Below, piece by piece: positions 49,407 to 57,183 of a stretch of DNA of 64,000 bases. The stretch spans positions 1 through 64,000 of the forward strand of contig NZ_FOCX01000021.1 of the NCBI RefSeq assembly GCF_900110215.1, read 5' to 3'. The stretch is from Halorientalis persicus (lineage in GTDB: Archaea > Halobacteriota > Halobacteria > Halobacteriales > Haloarculaceae). Under the pieces are notes generated by a model, which worked only from the letters and a program-made list of their open reading frames with translations, was not told the DNA's origin and made no database searches. Each line of letters opens with the position of its first letter. Position 1 is the stretch's first letter. The translations under genes were made by a program, and so were the position numbers.

Positions 49407-49919
49407 TCAGAGGTCTCGCCGCCGCCCCTTCGGGATCTGTGAGCGCAGTTCGCCGTGCAGATAGAGCCCGACACCGAGCGGTTCGGTCTCCCCGGCGATG
49501 TCGTGGGTGGCGATCAGGTACCCCCAGTCGCCGTCCCACGGGACCTCCTGATCCTCGCCCGCGACGAACGCTTCCGCCTGCTCGCGAGTGAGATCGATCA
49601 CGTTCCGCTCGGCCCGGTGACCGAACCGCTGGACCGCGTTGGTCGTCGGTTTCCAGTGGTCGCCACGGGTCCGCAGGACGCTCATGCCGAGCCCCTCGAC
49701 CCGAACCGGCGACTCGGTGTCGGCGTGGAAGGCCCACACCTTCCCGCGCCCTTTCTCCCAGAAGGTGTAGTCGGCCAGGTAGTCCCGGCCGATTCCGAAC
49801 CGTTCGTCCCACCAGTCCAGTACCTCATCGCGAGTGGGCTGGTCCTCGTGGATCCGGTCGTCGGGATCGGTCGGCAGGCGGACGAACGTCTGGCCGTCGT
49901 GTTCGCGATCGTCGCTCAT
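49407..49919 (-). CDS. PUA-like partner of the RNA methyltransferase (DUF7122-like)
   Basis: This 170-residue protein starts MSDDREHDGQTFVRLPTDPD. The sequence DEVLDWWDERFGIGRDYLAD, YTFWEKGRGKVWAF and the C-terminal LGVGLYLHGELRSQIPKGRR fit a PUA-like RNA-binding domain of the type fused to, or encoded beside, RsmB-family methyltransferases. Its ATG overlaps the stop of the methyltransferase gene (ATGA), so it probably acts as its RNA-recognition partner. The family number is from memory. Confidence 0.8.
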   Translation of the reverse strand: MSDDREHDGQTFVRLPTDPDDRIHEDQPTRDEVLDWWDERFGIGRDYLADYTFWEKGRGKVWAFHADTESPVRVEGLGMSVLRTRGDHWKPTTNAVQRFGHRAERNVIDLTREQAEAFVAGEDQEVPWDGDWGYLIATHDIAGETEPLGVGLYLHGELRSQIPKGRRRDL

Positions 49920-50821
49920 CCGGTCACCTCCAGTTTCGCACAGAAGAACCCACCCGTGTCGTTGTGGTGGGGGTAGATGCGTTTGGCCTTCCGGACCGAT
50001 TCGTCGAAGGTCTCGCCCTCGAACGCGGTGACTCCGGGCACGTGGTCGAGGGGGAGGTCGAACTCGACCAGCCGGCAGTCCTCCGCGCCGAGGACGTGAT
50101 CGAGGACGGCCTCGTTCTCCTCGGGGGCGAACGTGCAGGTCGAGTAGACGACGTGGCCCCCCTCCCGGACGGTCTGGACCGCGCGGCGGAGGATGCCCTT
50201 CTGCGTGCCGGCGATGCCCTCGACGTGTTCGAGCGTCCACTCGTCCAGCGTGTCGGGGTTCTTCCGGATGGTGCCTTCACAGGAACAGGGCACGTCGACC
50301 AGCGCGGCGTCGTACGCCTTCGCCTCCCAGGGTTTCAGCGAGTGGTTGCGCGCGTCCTCGCGGGTGACGGCGACGTTGGTGACGCCGAGCCGTTCGGCGT
50401 TGCTCCGGAGTGCGGAGATCCGCCCGAGGTTGTTGTCGGTGGCCACCAGCAGGCCGCGGTCGTCCATCAGCGCCGAGAGCTGGGTGGTCTTGCTCCCCGG
50501 GGCAGCACAGGCGTCCCACACGCGGTCGCCAGGGTCGGGATCGAGAACGGTCGCCGGGACGACCGAGACCTCCTCCTGCCCGTGGAGCCAGCCGTGGTAG
50601 TACGGCCAGTTCGCCCCTGGCTGGGTGTCCAGTCTGAACAGCCCGGCGTGCCACCCACAGGGTTCGACGCCGATCCCCTCGGCTTCCAGGGCCGCCCGCG
50701 CGGTCTCGGGCTCGGTCTTGATCGTGTTGACGCGAACCACCGACGGCAGCGGGCGCTCACAGGCCGCACGGAACGCCTCGAAGTCGTCGATCAGCGGTTC
50801 GTAGCGGTCCAGTACCTCCAT
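49916..50821 (-). CDS. RsmB/NOP2-family RNA m5C methyltransferase
   Basis: This 301-residue SAM-dependent enzyme starts MEVLDRYEPLIDDFEAFRAA. The SAM-binding site is VWDACAAPGSKTTQLSALMD; motif IV is ALVDVPCSCEGTIRKNP (Pro-Cys plus the Cys nucleophile region); motif VI is HVVYSTCTFAPEENEAVLDH, with the second catalytic Cys. The rRNA or tRNA target is unknown. The PUA-like gene is fused translationally downstream, suggesting the pair is one enzyme split in two. Confidence 0.93.
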   Translation of the reverse strand: MEVLDRYEPLIDDFEAFRAACERPLPSVVRVNTIKTEPETARAALEAEGIGVEPCGWHAGLFRLDTQPGANWPYYHGWLHGQEEVSVVPATVLDPDPGDRVWDACAAPGSKTTQLSALMDDRGLLVATDNNLGRISALRSNAERLGVTNVAVTREDARNHSLKPWEAKAYDAALVDVPCSCEGTIRKNPDTLDEWTLEHVEGIAGTQKGILRRAVQTVREGGHVVYSTCTFAPEENEAVLDHVLGAEDCRLVEFDLPLDHVPGVTAFEGETFDESVRKAKRIYPHHNDTGGFFCAKLEVTG

Positions 50822-50983
50822 TGGCCGCCCGTTCGCTCCCGGCAGTAAAAACGTCGGTCATCCCGACTCGGGAGACTCGACCAGCGGGAGAGTCTCCGAA
50901 CGAGCGAGCGGGGAGTGTGCGGTCTTCGACCGCGACTCGAACGGGCCAAGCCCGTGAGAGCCAGCGACTCGACCAGCGGGCGG

Positions 50984-51268
50984 TCAGTACGCTTCGCTCT
51001 CGATGTCTTCGAGGTGGGCCTGCAGGTCGGGGAACTGCTCGACGTCGGCGAAGCCGTACTCGGCTCCACCGTAGAACGACTCGGGGATCTCGGTCTCGAC
51101 GAGGACGCTCTCGGCGTCACCGTCGACGTGGTTGACTTTGTCGAGTGGCACCAGCCGGACCGAATCCTCGTCCGCTCGCACACAGACGACCAGTTGGTCC
51201 CGGAACAGGACGGCGTCGAACGCCTGCGGTTCGTACTCCGACGTGGTGAAGAGGGTGATCGAGCCCAT
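50984..51268 (-). CDS. Small conserved protein, unknown function
   Basis: This 94-residue protein starts MGSITLFTTSEYEPQAFDAV. Beta-rich first half (QLVVCVRADEDSVRLVPLDK) and an acidic C-terminus (QFPDLQAHLEDIESEAY). The ATG at 51268 is used because the upstream in-frame codons read as non-coding. No family function is known. The reading frame has ordinary haloarchaeal composition. Confidence 0.65.
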   Translation of the reverse strand: MGSITLFTTSEYEPQAFDAVLFRDQLVVCVRADEDSVRLVPLDKVNHVDGDAESVLVETEIPESFYGGAEYGFADVEQFPDLQAHLEDIESEAY

Positions 51269-51333
51269 ACGGGACGGACGAGTCCGAGACACAAAACCCT
51301 CTCGCGGGCCGAGACACGTCCCGGTCGGCCCGG

Positions 51334-51663
51334 TCACCCGGCCGACGGCTGCCAGGCGACACAGAGGCTCCCGCCGACGACGCCGAGCAGGAGGCCGACG
51401 AGGAGGCCCCCGAGTGCGCCGAACACGGACAAAAGGGAGAGGACGATGGCGACGACGCCGAGTTCTGTCGTGAACGAGGGCAGGAGAGACGCGGCCACGC
51501 CGACGACGACGAGTGCCCCGCCGATCCCGAGACCGACCGTCGGGGCACCGTCGGCCCCGAAGATGGCGAGGACGTCACCGAGCAGGAGCGGCACCGCGCC
51601 GATCACGACCCCGGCGAGGACGACCACGAACGGCCCGGCGACGGGGCCACGGCTCGTACCCAT
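51334..51663 (-). CDS. Small hydrophobic membrane protein (DUF6114-like)
   Basis: This 109-residue protein starts MGTSRGPVAGPFVVVLAGVV. It is almost wholly hydrophobic with four helices rich in Gly, Val and Leu (VVLAGVVIGAVPLLLGDV, GLGIGGALVVVGVAASLL, LGVVAIVLSLLSVFGALG, LLVGLLLGVVGGSLCVAW). The pattern fits the small DUF6114 membrane proteins (from memory). Unknown function. Its start is the ATG at 51663. Confidence 0.65.
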   Translation of the reverse strand: MGTSRGPVAGPFVVVLAGVVIGAVPLLLGDVLAIFGADGAPTVGLGIGGALVVVGVAASLLPSFTTELGVVAIVLSLLSVFGALGGLLVGLLLGVVGGSLCVAWQPSAG

Positions 51664-51695
51664 ACCGACACGTCCACGTTCGCACGGAAAACCTT

Positions 51696-52613
51696 TCAGG
51701 CGCACTCGGCGAGCGGTTCGTCGATGCCCAGCAGGTCCGCACTGCGCTTCCAGAGGTCGCGCTGGGCGGTTTCGTCGCGGGCGTCGGGTGCGGGGCGGCG
51801 CTCGCGACAGCGCGCGTAGTACTTGCCGGTGGTCCCCTCGACGTCCTCGGACGCGGCGAGGTAAGTCATGGTCGCGGCCCCGTCCTCGGGCGAGTCGGTC
51901 AGGGGCACCTCGTCGAGCAGGTCGCCGAACTGCTGGATCGGTCCCGGAAGCGTCCGCGAGAACTCGCTGCCCGGAATGATGCCGGGGTGGAACGAGTTCG
52001 AGGTCACGTCGCTCCCGGCGATGTCCAGTCGCCGCGCGAGTTCGTTCGCGAAGTGGATGTTCGCGAGCTTCGACCGGCAGTAGGCCGCCCACTCCGAGAA
52101 CGGACTCGGTTCGATCAGGGCGTCGAGGTTCAACGAGGAGACGCGGTGGCCGATGGAGGCGGTCGTGACGACGCGGGCGTCCGGGGCGAGCGTGTCGAGC
52201 AGTTCCGTCGTCAGCAGGAACGGCGAGAGGTGGTTGATGTGGAAGTTCCGATCCACGCCGAGTTCGGTCGTCTCGCCGTCCTCGAACAGCCCGCCGGCGT
52301 TGTTACAGAGCACGTCGATCTCGTCGACCGACGCTTCGACCTCGGCGGCCATCTCCCGTACCGCCTCCAGGTCGGTGTAGTCGGCCGAGACGAACTGGGC
52401 GTCCGACCCGAGATCGGTTAGTTCCCGGACGGCGCTCTCGCCGGCCGCCCGGTCGCGCCCGTGGACGATCACGTCGGCACCGAGTCGCCCCATCGCCGTG
52501 GCGGCCTGCCGGCCGACGCCGCTGGTCGACCCGGTCACAAGCACTGTCTGTCCGGACAGATCCACGTCCTGTACCCCCGCCTTCACTTCCGGATCCCGTT
52601 CCCCGAGTATCAT
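51696..52613 (-). CDS. Short-chain dehydrogenase/reductase (SDR)
   Basis: This 305-residue NAD(P)-dependent oxidoreductase starts MILGERDPEVKAGVQDVDLS. Cofactor motif VLVTGSTSGVGRQAATAM (TGxxxGxG), DVLCNNAGGLFEDG, catalytic Ser in VVTTASIGHRV, and the Tyr/Lys pair in AAYCRSKLANIHF. The Y-x-x-x-K spacing and the retinol-dehydrogenase-like length place it in the extended SDR group without fixing the substrate. Complete. Confidence 0.92.
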   Translation of the reverse strand: MILGERDPEVKAGVQDVDLSGQTVLVTGSTSGVGRQAATAMGRLGADVIVHGRDRAAGESAVRELTDLGSDAQFVSADYTDLEAVREMAAEVEASVDEIDVLCNNAGGLFEDGETTELGVDRNFHINHLSPFLLTTELLDTLAPDARVVTTASIGHRVSSLNLDALIEPSPFSEWAAYCRSKLANIHFANELARRLDIAGSDVTSNSFHPGIIPGSEFSRTLPGPIQQFGDLLDEVPLTDSPEDGAATMTYLAASEDVEGTTGKYYARCRERRPAPDARDETAQRDLWKRSADLLGIDEPLAECA

Positions 52614-52742
52614 CACCCGTCACTACCACACAAATGCACATAATATTCGTGGAATTCCTCGCGGAGAGAACTCCTGTCCATCCCTCGGGGACCTCTGGAT
52701 GTCGATCCGGCACTCGACCGCAAGACGGCGACCCCCAGGAAC

Positions 52743-52750
52743 TTTTATTC
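52743..52750 (+). promoter_or_regulatory. TATA-like box of the PAC2 gene
   Basis: TTTTATTC is centred 26 bases before the ATG at 52772, so the PAC2 transcript is probably leaderless and the upstream in-frame codons are not translated. Confidence 0.5.
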
Positions 52751-52771
52751 GCTCCCGTCCCATGCTCCGCT

Positions 52772-53503
52772 ATGGCACACGTCGAAGTCCACGGCGACCG
52801 CTCGCTGGAATCCCCGGTCCTGATCGAGGGGCTCCCGGGCGTCGGACTCGTCGGGAAAATCGCGACCGACCACCTCGTAGACACGTTCGACATGAGTTAC
52901 TACGCGTCCTGTCGGTGTGAGGGACTGCCCGACGTGGCCGTCTACCACGAGGGCGACCCCGCCGTCGAGCCGCCGGTCCGGATCTACGCCGATCACGAGC
53001 GGGACCTGCTCGCCCTCCAGAGCGACGTGCCCGTCTCCCCCAGCGACGCGACGGAGTTCGCGGCCTGTCTCTCGGGCTGGATCGACGAGCAGGACGCCCT
53101 GCCGCTGTATCTCAGCGGGCTCCCGGCAGAGAAGGACGGGCCGCCGAAACTCCACGGCATCGCGACCGGCGACGCCGGCGACCTGCTCGCCGAGTACGAC
53201 ATCCCCGCCCCGCCACAGAGCGGGCTCATCAGCGGCCCGACCGGGAACCTCCTCTCGCGGGCCGAACAGGACGACGTCGACGGCCTCGGGTTCGTCGTCC
53301 AGTCCAACGCCCAGTTCCCCGATCCCGAGGCGGCGCGCACCCTCTTGCTCGACGCCATCGCTCCCGTCGCGGGGATCGACGTCGACACGCAGAAACTCGT
53401 CGACCAGGCCGAAGAGATCGCCCAGGCCCGCCAGCAACTCGCCCAGCAGATGGGCCAGGCCGGCGACGAGAGCTCTCAGGCCCAGCCCATCGGCTTCCAG
53501 TGA
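52772..53503 (+). CDS. PAC2-family proteasome assembly chaperone homologue
   Basis: This 243-residue protein starts MAHVEVHGDRSLESPVLIEG. The PAC2 fold is recognised by LIEGLPGVGLVGKIATDHLV and YLSGLPAEKDGPPKLHGIAT and by SGLISGPTGNLLSRAEQDDV. The C-terminal helix (KLVDQAEEIAQARQQLAQQM) is a common extension that may oligomerise. Archaeal PAC2 proteins are proposed to help 20S proteasome assembly; PAN is 9 kb away at 61964. The role is by family. Confidence 0.9.
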   Translation: MAHVEVHGDRSLESPVLIEGLPGVGLVGKIATDHLVDTFDMSYYASCRCEGLPDVAVYHEGDPAVEPPVRIYADHERDLLALQSDVPVSPSDATEFAACLSGWIDEQDALPLYLSGLPAEKDGPPKLHGIATGDAGDLLAEYDIPAPPQSGLISGPTGNLLSRAEQDDVDGLGFVVQSNAQFPDPEAARTLLLDAIAPVAGIDVDTQKLVDQAEEIAQARQQLAQQMGQAGDESSQAQPIGFQ

Positions 53504-53605
53504 CCGGAACGCGACGGCTGGTGCCGTAGCCGCCCGCGTGGCCGGTCTTTGCAGACTCAGCAAATCGCCGGACGGTCTATGTGAGCCCCGCCACGACAAC
53601 GACGT

Positions 53606-54370
53606 ATGGCAGGTCCGGATTCATCGACGACACGCCGCGCCATGCTCGCTGGCATGGGGACGGTCGTCGCCGGCGGGGGGATCGTCTACGGCGCGTCACG
53701 TCTCGAGGGCGACAGCGCCGACGGATCGGCGTCGAACGAATCGAACGAATCGAACGGCGCGCAGTTACACAGCAGTACCGCGACGACCGGCTTCGGGATC
53801 GACCTCGGGGGGCACCCGATCCTGGGCGCGATGGACGCGCCGGTCGACGTGTACTACTGGAGCGACTACCAGTGCCCGTTCTGTCGCCGGTTCGAGCAGA
53901 ACACCTTCCCGCAACTCGTCGAGAACCACGTTCGTCCGGGGACCGTCCGCTACGTGTTCATCCAGTACCCCTATCTCTCCGAGTCGTCGACGACCGCTGC
54001 GATCATGGACCGGTGTGTCTGGCGACAGGTCCGTGACGCCGACCCCGGCCGCTACCTGGACTGGCACTCGGCGATCTTCGACGCACAGGGAACGAAAGGC
54101 TCGGGCTGGGCGTCCAGAGAGAACCTGCTGGAGATTACGGCCGGCGTCGAGGGTGTCGACGCGGACGCGGTCGGGACGTGCATGGACGAGCACGGCACGG
54201 AGATCGAGGCGGAGATCGACGCGGACGTCCAGCAGGCCAGACAGTTCGGGATCCGGGGCTCGCCGGCGTTCGTCCTCTACAATCGCGAGGCCGACAGGGC
54301 GGGGAAACTCGTCGGCGCACAGCCGTACGACCGGTTCGATTCGGCGATCGACAGGGTGAAAGACGCGTGA
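53606..54370 (+). CDS. DsbA-like exported thiol oxidoreductase (CPFC)
   Basis: This 254-residue protein has a Tat-type leader with TTRRAMLAGMGTVVAGGG (twin Arg, residues 9-10) and a Ser/Asn/Gly spacer, so it should be exported folded. The thioredoxin-like domain follows with the active site DYQCPFCRRFEQ (CPFC near residues 92-95), a helical insert with TAAIMDRCVWRQ, and the cis-Pro region GIRGSPAFVLYN. It would oxidise or reduce cell-surface thiols. The next gene begins inside its stop codon (GTGA), which ties it to a membrane protein with its own Cys motif. Confidence 0.92.
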   Translation: MAGPDSSTTRRAMLAGMGTVVAGGGIVYGASRLEGDSADGSASNESNESNGAQLHSSTATTGFGIDLGGHPILGAMDAPVDVYYWSDYQCPFCRRFEQNTFPQLVENHVRPGTVRYVFIQYPYLSESSTTAAIMDRCVWRQVRDADPGRYLDWHSAIFDAQGTKGSGWASRENLLEITAGVEGVDADAVGTCMDEHGTEIEAEIDADVQQARQFGIRGSPAFVLYNREADRAGKLVGAQPYDRFDSAIDRVKDA

Positions 54371-54912
54371 ACGAGACCGTCGCGGCACACGCCACGCGGT
54401 TCGTCGAGGCCGTCGGCTACCCGTTCACCTCGGCCGGGCGCACGCTCGCCACGGTCGGGTTCGCAGCCGTGACCTACGCCCTGTTGATCCTGTCTTCGTT
54501 CCCGACCTACTCGATGCAGATGCTCGCCGCGGGCCCGGGCTACCTCGACGACGCGGTCGTCGCACTCACCGCGAACACGTACGCCTCGGTCGGCACGCTC
54601 GCGCTCGCACTCACCGTCGTTTACGCCGTCGTGACCGGCATTGCCATCACGACGGCGATCGGCCGCATTCGCCACGCCGGCGAGGTGAGCGCTCGCGGCC
54701 TGTCCAGCGTCCTCCCCGGTCTCCTGGCCTCCGGCTGTGCGAGCTGTGGGGCCGGCCTCCTCGGCACCCTCGGATTCGTCGGTGCGCTCTCGACGCTCCC
54801 CTTCGACGGGAACCTCCTCCGGCTGGCCGGACTCCTTCTCCTCGTGGCCTATCTCTCCCGGCTCGGCGATCCGCGCTACTGTGCGATGCCGTCCGCGACC
54901 GGCGGCGAGTAG
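54367..54912 (+). CDS. Multipass membrane protein with GCASCG motif
   Basis: This 181-residue protein has a GTG start overlapping the DsbA-like stop. Hydrophobic segments lie at about 20-45, 65-95, 115-140 and 145-165. The third begins LPGLLASGCASCGAGLLGTL, putting a CxxC pair inside or at the edge of the membrane, and a third Cys occurs near the end (DPRYCAMPS). Translational coupling makes it the likely redox partner of the DsbA-like protein, in the way DsbB, VKOR or CcdA serve their partners, but it belongs to none of these by sequence that I recognise. Confidence 0.8.
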   Translation: MNETVAAHATRFVEAVGYPFTSAGRTLATVGFAAVTYALLILSSFPTYSMQMLAAGPGYLDDAVVALTANTYASVGTLALALTVVYAVVTGIAITTAIGRIRHAGEVSARGLSSVLPGLLASGCASCGAGLLGTLGFVGALSTLPFDGNLLRLAGLLLLVAYLSRLGDPRYCAMPSATGGE

Positions 54913-54942
54913 TCGGGCACGGAACCGACCGGACCGACCACC

Positions 54943-55197
54943 TCACTGCTCACAGCAGGTCGCGTCGGTGCGGTGTCGCCACACGACGGCGACGAGCCCG
55001 ACCGTCAGCGCCGAAACGGCGACGCGAACGACGCCGCCGCCCAGCGCCGCGGCCGCACCGCCAGCGACTGCACCGCCCGCGGCTCCGGTCGCCGCCGGCG
55101 CGGCGAACAGACAGCAGAGACTCACTGCGCCACCGACCGCCACGAGCGGCCACCGTGCGTCCGACTCGTCGTCGCCCTCCGCAGCCGCGTCCGACAT
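54943..55197 (-). CDS. Small membrane protein with CC motif
   Basis: This 84-residue protein starts MSDAAAEGDDESDARWPLVA. Hydrophobic segments at about 17-45 (VAVGGAVSLCCLFAAPAA) and 53-73, ending WRHRTDATCCEQ. The Cys-Cys pair in the first helix and another at the tail recall metal-passing membrane proteins such as MerT/MerC, although no such family is clearly matched. It follows the neighbouring minus-strand gene by 5 bases and is convergent with the GCASCG gene. Confidence 0.7.
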   Translation of the reverse strand: MSDAAAEGDDESDARWPLVAVGGAVSLCCLFAAPAATGAAGGAVAGGAAAALGGGVVRVAVSALTVGLVAVVWRHRTDATCCEQ

Positions 55198-55202
55198 CGG
55201 TC

Positions 55203-55643
55203 TCAGTCGGCCCCCGAACCCGTCGACGGCTGGGTGGCACAGTCCGCACAGGACCGCCGGGACCGAACGTAGAGCAGGCCAGCGAAGACGACGACGCTCA
55301 CCGCGCCGATCACGGGGCGAAGCGGGTCGAGATAGGTCATCAGGGCGGAACTACTGAACAGCGCCAGCAGGATGGCGTTACAGATCGGACAGCCGAACGC
55401 GAGAAAGCCCAGCGCTGTCCCGGCGGCCGCGGCCCCGTCGTCACCGCCGTCGGGCGTCCGCTGGTACGTGTAGAGCGCGAGCGCGCCCGCAGTCAGCGTC
55501 AGGAACAGGTAGTCCAGTCCCGTCCGCGGGACCATGCGGACGTAGAGAGGATTCGGAATCAATCCGGTGACGACCTCGAAGAGGACGAACGTGCCGGCCC
55601 CCACCGTCAGCGCTTTCAGGACGCGCATACGAGAACGGTTCAT
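55203..55643 (-). CDS. Multipass membrane protein with GCPIC motif
   Basis: This 146-residue protein starts MNRSRMRVLKALTVGAGTFV (ATG 55643). Four hydrophobic segments (about 10-32, 45-62, 78-100, 105-125). The third reads LGFLAFGCPICNAILLALFS, a CxxC in the membrane, and the soluble tail has SCADCATQPS, a second CxxC. It forms an operon with the CC protein (5 bases apart) and is divergent from the regulator at 55771. Function unknown; the paired membrane and tail CxxC suggest thiol exchange or metal binding. Confidence 0.78.
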   Translation of the reverse strand: MNRSRMRVLKALTVGAGTFVLFEVVTGLIPNPLYVRMVPRTGLDYLFLTLTAGALALYTYQRTPDGGDDGAAAAGTALGFLAFGCPICNAILLALFSSSALMTYLDPLRPVIGAVSVVVFAGLLYVRSRRSCADCATQPSTGSGAD

Positions 55644-55770
55644 ACCCCTCGTTCGTCGGTAGCCGACTAAAGCGGACTGGCTCTTTGCAGTCTTGTTCGG
55701 AATGTGCATTTCTGTTGTCGGTGATCGACGAACCACCGACGCTTTGGTTCTGGGTGGTCTCCATCGGGAC

Positions 55771-56130
55771 ATGGACGGTGGCGAGAACGCGTCGATCCCC
55801 GAGGTACTTCAGATCCTCGCGGACGACTACTCGCGGCGCATTCTGCTGGCGGCCGACGAGGAGCCACGGACGGCCAAGGACCTCAGCGACATCTGTGACG
55901 CCTCCCTCGCGACGATCTACCGTCGTGTCTCGACGCTACAGGACTACGAACTCGTCGACGAGCGATCGACCGTCGACGACGACGGTGCCCACCGCCGGAA
56001 GTACGAGACGACCCTCGAAGCGCTTCACGTCGAGATGGACGACGGCGAACTCGACGGGGCGGTCAGGACCCGTGACGAACTCGCGGACAACTTCACAGAC
56101 CTCTGGTCGAACCTCCGGGATCGCACATGA
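55771..56130 (+). CDS. Winged-helix transcriptional regulator
   Basis: This 119-residue protein starts MDGGENASIPEVLQILADDY. The helix-turn-helix is ILADDYSRRILLAADEEPRT, AKDLSDICDASLATIYRRVS, TLQDYELVDERSTVDDDG, in the ArsR/PadR-like style of small haloarchaeal regulators. The start at 55771 replaces a longer frame that runs back over the divergent promoter. It is divergent from the GCPIC operon across 127 bases and coupled to the membrane gene at 56127 by ATGA, so it may control the thiol genes. Confidence 0.85.
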   Translation: MDGGENASIPEVLQILADDYSRRILLAADEEPRTAKDLSDICDASLATIYRRVSTLQDYELVDERSTVDDDGAHRRKYETTLEALHVEMDDGELDGAVRTRDELADNFTDLWSNLRDRT

Positions 56131-56402
56131 TCGACGCCCCCGTCCTCCTCGTGAAACTCGTCACGCTCGTGCTGGCGCTCGTGGTCGCGTCGCTGGCCTA
56201 CCACGGCTACCGGCGCAGCGGGAACGAGCCGATGCGCTTCGTCGCCGTCGGGTTCGTGTTCATCGGCGTCGGCGCGATCTGTGAGGGGTTGATCTACCGA
56301 CTCTTCGGCACGTCGCTGCTGTCGGCGGCGCTCGTCCAGGCCGTCGTCGTCTCCAGCGGGATGGTGTTGATTCTGGCGTCGCTGACGCTGGGCGAGGAGT
56401 GA
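56127..56402 (+). CDS. Small three-TM protein (DUF7521-like)
   Basis: This 91-residue protein starts MIDAPVLLVKLVTLVLALVV. Three hydrophobic segments (6-25, 38-57, 66-86) and the motif YHGYRRSGNEPMRFVAVGF fit a haloarchaeal membrane family known from memory as DUF7521, often encoded after an ArsR-like regulator as here. ATGA overlap with the regulator gene means the two are made together. A sensory role for the membrane protein is possible but unproven. Confidence 0.8.
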   Translation: MIDAPVLLVKLVTLVLALVVASLAYHGYRRSGNEPMRFVAVGFVFIGVGAICEGLIYRLFGTSLLSAALVQAVVVSSGMVLILASLTLGEE

Positions 56403-56451
56403 TCGCCGCCGCTTCGCAACCTTCACCCGGCTCCCGGGTGGACGATATTCC

Positions 56452-56598
56452 ATGACCGACACTGACGACGCCGTAGATCGGTTCCTGGCCGAAGCGGAGA
56501 CCGTCTTCGAGGAGTACGATCAGGGCTACATGAACCCGGACGTGGCGCTGGAGCGTTTGCGGGGGCACATCGAGGATCTCGACGAGGCGACCGACTGA
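56452..56598 (+). CDS. Small acidic protein, unknown function
   Basis: This 48-residue protein starts MTDTDDAVDRFLAEAETVFE and continues EYDQGYMNPDVALERLRGHI. The helix-rich acidic sequence has a coding-like composition and a regular ATG start. It follows the thiol set and precedes the ferritin-like gene. No family is recognised. Confidence 0.55.
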   Translation: MTDTDDAVDRFLAEAETVFEEYDQGYMNPDVALERLRGHIEDLDEATD

Positions 56599-56658
56599 GA
56601 GCCAGCCCTTCTGTCCGCTTGGTTCGTGTCTAAGTACCTGGCGACCCAAGAGGGAACC

Positions 56659-57114
56659 ATGACGAACGACGAGGTAATCGACCTCCTTCAGAAAGCGTAC
56701 AGCGACGAGATCGAGACCGTCATGAACTACATGACGAACTCCATCGTGCTCGACGGTGTGAGTGCCGAGGAAGTCAAAACGAGCCTGCAGACGGACATCC
56801 AAGAGGAGCTGAACCACGCGGAGATGCTCGGCCAGCGGCTGAAACAGCTGGACTCGCGCCCGCCGGGCTCGGCGGAGTTCGAGGCGCGCCAGCACTCGTT
56901 GCAACCCCCCGAGGATTCGACCGACGTACTCAGCGTGATCGAGGGCGTCCTCGACGCGGAGAACGACGCCATCGAGACCTACCGCAAACTGATCGACGCC
57001 GCCGAGGACGCGAACGACCCGGTGACCGAAGACATCGCGGTGACGGTCCTCGCCGACGAGGAAGCCCACCGCACGGAGTTCCGCGGATTCCGCAAGGAGT
57101 ACCGGCAGGACTGA
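56659..57114 (+). CDS. Ferritin-like diiron-domain protein
   Basis: This 151-residue protein starts MTNDEVIDLLQKAYSDEIET. Four helices carry the ferritin-type ligands: Glu in DEIETVMNYM, ExxH in EELNHAEMLGQRL, Glu in DAENDAIETYRKL and ExxH in ADEEAHRTEF. This is the arrangement of bacterioferritin or rubrerythrin-like diiron proteins without a rubredoxin domain. It would store iron or detoxify peroxide in the cytosol. The start is the ATG at 56659. Confidence 0.88.
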   Translation: MTNDEVIDLLQKAYSDEIETVMNYMTNSIVLDGVSAEEVKTSLQTDIQEELNHAEMLGQRLKQLDSRPPGSAEFEARQHSLQPPEDSTDVLSVIEGVLDAENDAIETYRKLIDAAEDANDPVTEDIAVTVLADEEAHRTEFRGFRKEYRQD

Positions 57115-57183
57115 CGGTCCGGCACTCCTGCCACGGCCCCCGAATCCGCTACCATTATCGGGATCGGCCTCCGGGAGTAGGGT

